From assembly GCF_013359905.1 (NCBI RefSeq), contig NZ_JABMCC010000118.1:434001-498000 (forward strand): DNA of 64,000 bases, given 5' to 3'. Under the pieces are notes generated by a model, which did no database searches, was not told where the DNA came from, and saw only the letters and a list, made by a program, of their open reading frames with translations. A program made the position numbers and the translations under genes. Positions 60,752 to 64,000 of this stretch are shown here, one piece after another (positions within the stretch are counted from its first letter, which is position 1; each line of letters begins with the position of its first letter). This DNA comes from Paenibacillus taichungensis (GTDB lineage: Bacteria; Bacillota; Bacilli; Paenibacillales; Paenibacillaceae).

Positions 60752-62596
60752 TTAGTTTTGTTTTTTATCTTCATCTACAACTTCGTAATCAGCGTCTACA
60801 ACGTTGTCACGTTTTGCAGAACCCTGTTGCTCGTCAGCACCTTGAGCTGCTTGCTCTTGAGCCTGTGCTTGCTCATACAGTTTTACAGACAGTTGTTGAA
60901 CGATCTCTGTCAGTTCTTCTGTAGCGGCTTTGATGTCTTCCAGATTGTCGGAAGCCAGAACGCCTTGCAGTTTTTCTTTTGCAGCATTCGCTTTTTCAAC
61001 TTCACCTGCGTCAGCTTTTTCGCCAAGATCTTTGATCGTTTTGTCAACAGAGTAGATCAGTTGATCTGCGCTGTTTTTCGCTTCAACGAGTTCTTTGCGT
61101 TTTTTATCTTCTTCAGCATGCAACTCAGCATCTTTCATCATTTGCTCAACTTCAGCATCGCTCAAACCGCTGGAAGAAGTGATGGTGATTTTTTGAGTTT
61201 TATTTGTACCTTTGTCTGTTGCAGATACGTTAACGATACCGTTGGCATCAATATCGAAGCTAACTTCGATTTGTGGAACGCCACGTGGAGCTGGAGGGAT
61301 ATCTCCCAGCATGAAGCGACCGAGGGATTTGTTACCCGCTGCCATCTCACGCTCCCCTTGCAGAACATGAATCTCAACGCTTGGTTGGTTGTCTGCATAA
61401 GTGGAGAACACTTGGGATTTGCTTGTAGGAATCGTTGTGTTGCGCTCGATCATTTTAGTGAATACGCCACCCGCAGTTTCAATACCCAGGGACAATGGAG
61501 TTACGTCAAGCAATACAACGTCTTTCACGTCACCTGTCAGTACGCCCGCTTGTACAGCAGCACCCAAAGCTACAACTTCATCCGGGTTAACACCTTTGTG
61601 AGGGTCTTTACCTGTCAGTTTTTTGATTGCTTCCTGTACTGCAGGAATACGTGTGGAACCACCAACCAAGACGATTTTGTCGATATCGTTAGCTGTCATT
61701 CCAGCATCGCTCAGTGCACGACGAGTTGGTTCAAGCGTACGCTCAACCAGACCAGCAGAGATTTCTTCGAATTTCGCACGGCTAAGGTTCAACTCCAAAT
61801 GTTGAGGAACGCCATCAGCCACAGTAATAAACGGCAGGGAAATAGTTGTAGTCAATACGCCGGAAAGTTCTTTTTTCGCTTTTTCCGCTGCATCTTTCAA
61901 ACGTTGAACCGCTGCTTTATCTTTACTCAAGTCAATGCCTTGATCTTTTTTGAACTCACTTACGAGATAATCAATGATTACTTGGTCGAAGTCATCGCCA
62001 CCCAGTTGGTTATCACCACTAGTTGCTTTAACTTCGAAGAAGCCGTCACCCAGTTCAAGGATGGATACGTCGAATGTACCGCCACCCAAGTCATATACGA
62101 GAATCGTTTGATCTTCGGATTTCTCCATACCGTATGCCAAAGCTGCTGCTGTTGGCTCGTTGACGATACGCAGAACTTCCAGACCTGCGATTTTACCTGC
62201 ATCCTTTGTTGCTTGACGCTGGCTGTCATTGAAGTAGGCTGGTACTGTGATAACCGCTTGAGTTACCGTTTGACCCAGATAAGCTTCAGCATCGGATTTC
62301 AGTTTTTGCAAGATGATTGCAGAGATCTCTTGTGGAGAGTAATCTTTGCTATCGATTGTTTCTTTGTGGGATGTACCCATATGACGTTTGATTGAGATGA
62401 TCGTACGATCCGGATTTGTGATCGCTTGACGTTTAGCCGTTTCACCGACAACGCGTTCTCCATCTTTTTTGAAACCCACTACGGATGGGGTTGTACGTGC
62501 GCCTTCCGGATTTGGAATAACGACAGCCTCGCCGCCTTCCATAACCGCTACGCATGAGTTTGTTGTTCCTAAGTCAATACCGATTACTTTGCTCAT
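60752..62596 (-). CDS. dnaK: Molecular chaperone DnaK (Hsp70)
   Basis: DnaK is the Hsp70 chaperone that binds unfolded chains in an ATP-controlled cycle. The 614-residue protein has the signatures IGIDLGTTNSCVAV (about 4-17), VYDLGGGTFDVSILELG (about 168-184) and VLVGGSTRIPAVQEAI (about 312-327) of the ATPase domain. The substrate-binding domain starts after DVKDVVLLDVTPLSLGIETAGG, and a C-terminal helical lid ends in Gln/Ala-rich sequence. The start has GAGGGAGG. It is flanked by grpE and dnaJ. In this cluster type HrcA and CIRCE control transcription; the CIRCE site would be upstream of hrcA, outside the window. Confidence 0.98.
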   Translation of the reverse strand: MSKVIGIDLGTTNSCVAVMEGGEAVVIPNPEGARTTPSVVGFKKDGERVVGETAKRQAITNPDRTIISIKRHMGTSHKETIDSKDYSPQEISAIILQKLKSDAEAYLGQTVTQAVITVPAYFNDSQRQATKDAGKIAGLEVLRIVNEPTAAALAYGMEKSEDQTILVYDLGGGTFDVSILELGDGFFEVKATSGDNQLGGDDFDQVIIDYLVSEFKKDQGIDLSKDKAAVQRLKDAAEKAKKELSGVLTTTISLPFITVADGVPQHLELNLSRAKFEEISAGLVERTLEPTRRALSDAGMTANDIDKIVLVGGSTRIPAVQEAIKKLTGKDPHKGVNPDEVVALGAAVQAGVLTGDVKDVVLLDVTPLSLGIETAGGVFTKMIERNTTIPTSKSQVFSTYADNQPSVEIHVLQGEREMAAGNKSLGRFMLGDIPPAPRGVPQIEVSFDIDANGIVNVSATDKGTNKTQKITITSSSGLSDAEVEQMMKDAELHAEEDKKRKELVEAKNSADQLIYSVDKTIKDLGEKADAGEVEKANAAKEKLQGVLASDNLEDIKAATEELTEIVQQLSVKLYEQAQAQEQAAQGADEQQGSAKRDNVVDADYEVVDEDKKQN

Positions 62597-62752
62597 CGGA
62601 AAATTTCCTCCCTCGACAATTTAAATGGATCAGATTGATCCTTATTTGTATTTGTTGTTCCTAATCGTGCTCTATGTGTGTACTAACCTTTATATTAAAC
62701 TTCGGTGGCATCGTACAATCAAGAGTGAACTCAATTCATTCTGTAATAGAAA
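62597..62752 (-). promoter_or_regulatory. grpE-dnaK intergenic region with a possible promoter
   Basis: A minus-strand TTGATT and TTTAAT pair separated by 17 bp lies within 62680-62725 and could give a second promoter for dnaK. No CIRCE motif is visible here. Confidence 0.35.
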
Positions 62753-63328
62753 TTATGAGCTAACTTTGACCATAGCCGGACGAAGTACTTTATCCTTCAG
62801 CATATAGCCTTTTTGGACTTCCTCTACAACGGTACCTTCTTCATACTCGTCGCTCTCCACTGACATAATCGCCTGGTGGAATTCAGGGTTAAACGGTTGT
62901 CCTACCGTATCCATTGACGTCAGACCTTCATTGTTCAGCACAGTCTCCAGCTGACGGAAGATCATTTCGATGCCTTTGGAGAAGGATTCGACTTCAGTAC
63001 CTTCCGGTACAGTAGCCATGGCACGCTCGAAGTTATCAATGACCGGCACCAGTTCGGTGACCAGCTTCATCGAAGCGTATTTCGCCAGTTCTTCTTTTTC
63101 CTTTTGTGTACGACGACGGAAGTTATCAAAATCAGCTTGCGCACGGACAAAACGCTGTTGATGTTCCTCAGCTTCCGCCTTCAAACGTGCGATCTCATCT
63201 TGCTCCTGATCTGTCATCTCTTCCGCCTGTGCTTCTGCAGCTCCGGCTTCGTTGACAGGCTCCTGTTCCGCTGCTGTAGTTGCTTGTTGTTCCTGTTCTT
63301 CTGCTGCGAATGATTGCTCCTCTTTCAA
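62753..63328 (-). CDS. grpE: Nucleotide exchange factor GrpE
   Basis: GrpE exchanges ADP on DnaK. The 191-residue protein has a Glu/Gln-rich coiled-coil N-terminus (about 1-60), the core FVRAQADFDNFRRRTQKEKEEL (about 65-86) and the conserved C-terminal part with NPEFHQAIMSVE and EGTVVEEVQKGYMLKDKVLRPAMVKVS. The start is TTG at 63328, with AAGGAGG 8 nt upstream; the GTG at 63337 overlaps the Shine-Dalgarno. Between hrcA and dnaK as in other Bacilli. Confidence 0.96.
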   Translation of the reverse strand: MKEEQSFAAEEQEQQATTAAEQEPVNEAGAAEAQAEEMTDQEQDEIARLKAEAEEHQQRFVRAQADFDNFRRRTQKEKEELAKYASMKLVTELVPVIDNFERAMATVPEGTEVESFSKGIEMIFRQLETVLNNEGLTSMDTVGQPFNPEFHQAIMSVESDEYEEGTVVEEVQKGYMLKDKVLRPAMVKVSS

Positions 63329-63367
63329 GATGTTCACCTCCTTATAAGAATGAAATGCTTCATTCCC

Positions 63368-64000
63368 TTATTTGAAGCGATGCGTTAGCATGGCCGTCAA
63401 ATCACGGGATAATGTATTTAAAATATGAATGACACGTGCGTAATCCATTCGCGTAGGTCCCAAAATTCCGATGGATCCCAAAGCCTCTCCATCCAATGAA
63501 TAGGATGCCGTTATCAGGCTGCAATTGGCGAAGGCTTCATGATCATTCTCGGTACCTATTCGCACCTGAATACCAGATCCACCCTGCACGGGCATCATCA
63601 ATTTCATGAGTGTTGGTGTCTCATCCAGCAGGTCAAGAATATCTTTTACCTTTTCAATATCTTTAAACTCTGGCTGGGTCAACATATTGGTGGCACCACT
63701 AAGGAACAGACGATTGTCATGCTCGTTGTCAAAGGCACTGTTCAGCACCTGCATGACTTCCTCATAACGTGTAATATGCCGTTCCATCTCTTGCCCAAGC
63801 TCGGTGTAGAGACGAGACTTTAATTTGTAAATTGGCACGCCAACCAGCTTGCTGTTTAATAAACGAACTACATTCTCCATCTCCGCTACCGAAATTTCGG
63901 GTGGAATCTGAACTGTCTTGTTCTCCACCTGACCCGTGTTCGTTACGATAATGGCTACAGCCTCGTTTTCATTAAGCGGAAGCAGTTGAAAATGACGAAG
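63368..64000 (-). CDS. hrcA: Heat-inducible transcription repressor HrcA, 5' end outside the window
   Basis: HrcA binds the CIRCE element and represses the groE and dnaK operons; GroEL modulates it. The 210 C-terminal residues are visible, starting inside the gene at the window edge and ending with VIHILNTLSRDLTAMLTHRFK. The stretch SIGILGPTRMDYARVIHILN and the GAF-like segment SYSLDGEALGS are typical of the family. The N-terminal HTH domain is missing. It precedes grpE by about 40 bp and is the first gene of the cluster. Confidence 0.96.
   Translation of the reverse strand, partial: LRHFQLLPLNENEAVAIIVTNTGQVENKTVQIPPEISVAEMENVVRLLNSKLVGVPIYKLKSRLYTELGQEMERHITRYEEVMQVLNSAFDNEHDNRLFLSGATNMLTQPEFKDIEKVKDILDLLDETPTLMKLMMPVQGGSGIQVRIGTENDHEAFANCSLITASYSLDGEALGSIGILGPTRMDYARVIHILNTLSRDLTAMLTHRFK

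Noticed and set aside
60758..62395. A 545-codon plus-strand frame opposite dnaK
   Set aside because: A known type of antisense open frame caused by codon bias in dnaK genes; no independent Shine-Dalgarno or homology pattern.

Overview
The window reads as a chromosomal core region of an endospore-forming, low-to-mid GC Bacillota, most likely Paenibacillus or a close relative (inference). The reasons are near-complete synteny with the Bacillus subtilis hrcA-to-yqfO segment, sporulation genes yqfC and yqfD, a CotD-like coat protein, a TerC pair and Paenibacillus-style small proteins. Almost everything is on the minus strand, so transcription mostly runs from high to low coordinates.

Reading in the direction of transcription: the heat-shock cluster hrcA (cut by the window edge)-grpE-dnaK-dnaJ (64000-59498); three small uncharacterised or stress-like proteins including one YfhD-like gene (59345-58142); prmA, an M50 protease, rsmE, mtaB and a NUDIX hydrolase (57979-53534); a plus-strand Na/Pi cotransporter of the YqeW type (52479-53480); the rRNA methyltransferase rlmI-like gene; and the DNA-repair block addB-addA-sbcD-sbcC (50535-38044), inserted where B. 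subtilis goes directly from yqeW to rpsU. Then come a small unknown protein, a HIT protein, rpsU-yqeY, the sigma-W-type promoter with nfeD-floA, a membrane protein, yqfC-yqfD-phoH-pgpH-ybeY-dgkA, cdd-era-yqzL-recO, a T-box-controlled glyQS operon, yqxD-dnaG-sigA (the macromolecular synthesis operon), trmK and the Nif3-family gene, and rnpB, the RNase P RNA, which looks like class A.

The low-coordinate end (1-14360) is more accessory: a divergent MocR regulator and aminotransferase with clear operator repeats, a CotD-like gene, an S8 protease, ypuI, a DUF1540 protein, a lytic transglycosylase, a nifS-thiI pair for sulfur transfer to tRNA, two divergent TerC-family genes, a small membrane protein and typA (cut by the edge).

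I do not see an anti-phage locus, CRISPR array, insertion sequence or prophage. The most unusual signals are non-coding: three copies of an imperfectly palindromic 140-190 bp intergenic element (26428, 52165, 58759) in the same orientation; a three-way-junction hairpin behind sbcC; the multi-site operator of the MocR pair; and an abruptly GC-rich stretch inside sbcC. Several starts were moved to non-ATG codons on Shine-Dalgarno evidence (nifS, grpE and phoH TTG; rpsU, nfeD and dnaJ GTG). One gene shorter than 60 codons (58527-58706) was found by direct reading.
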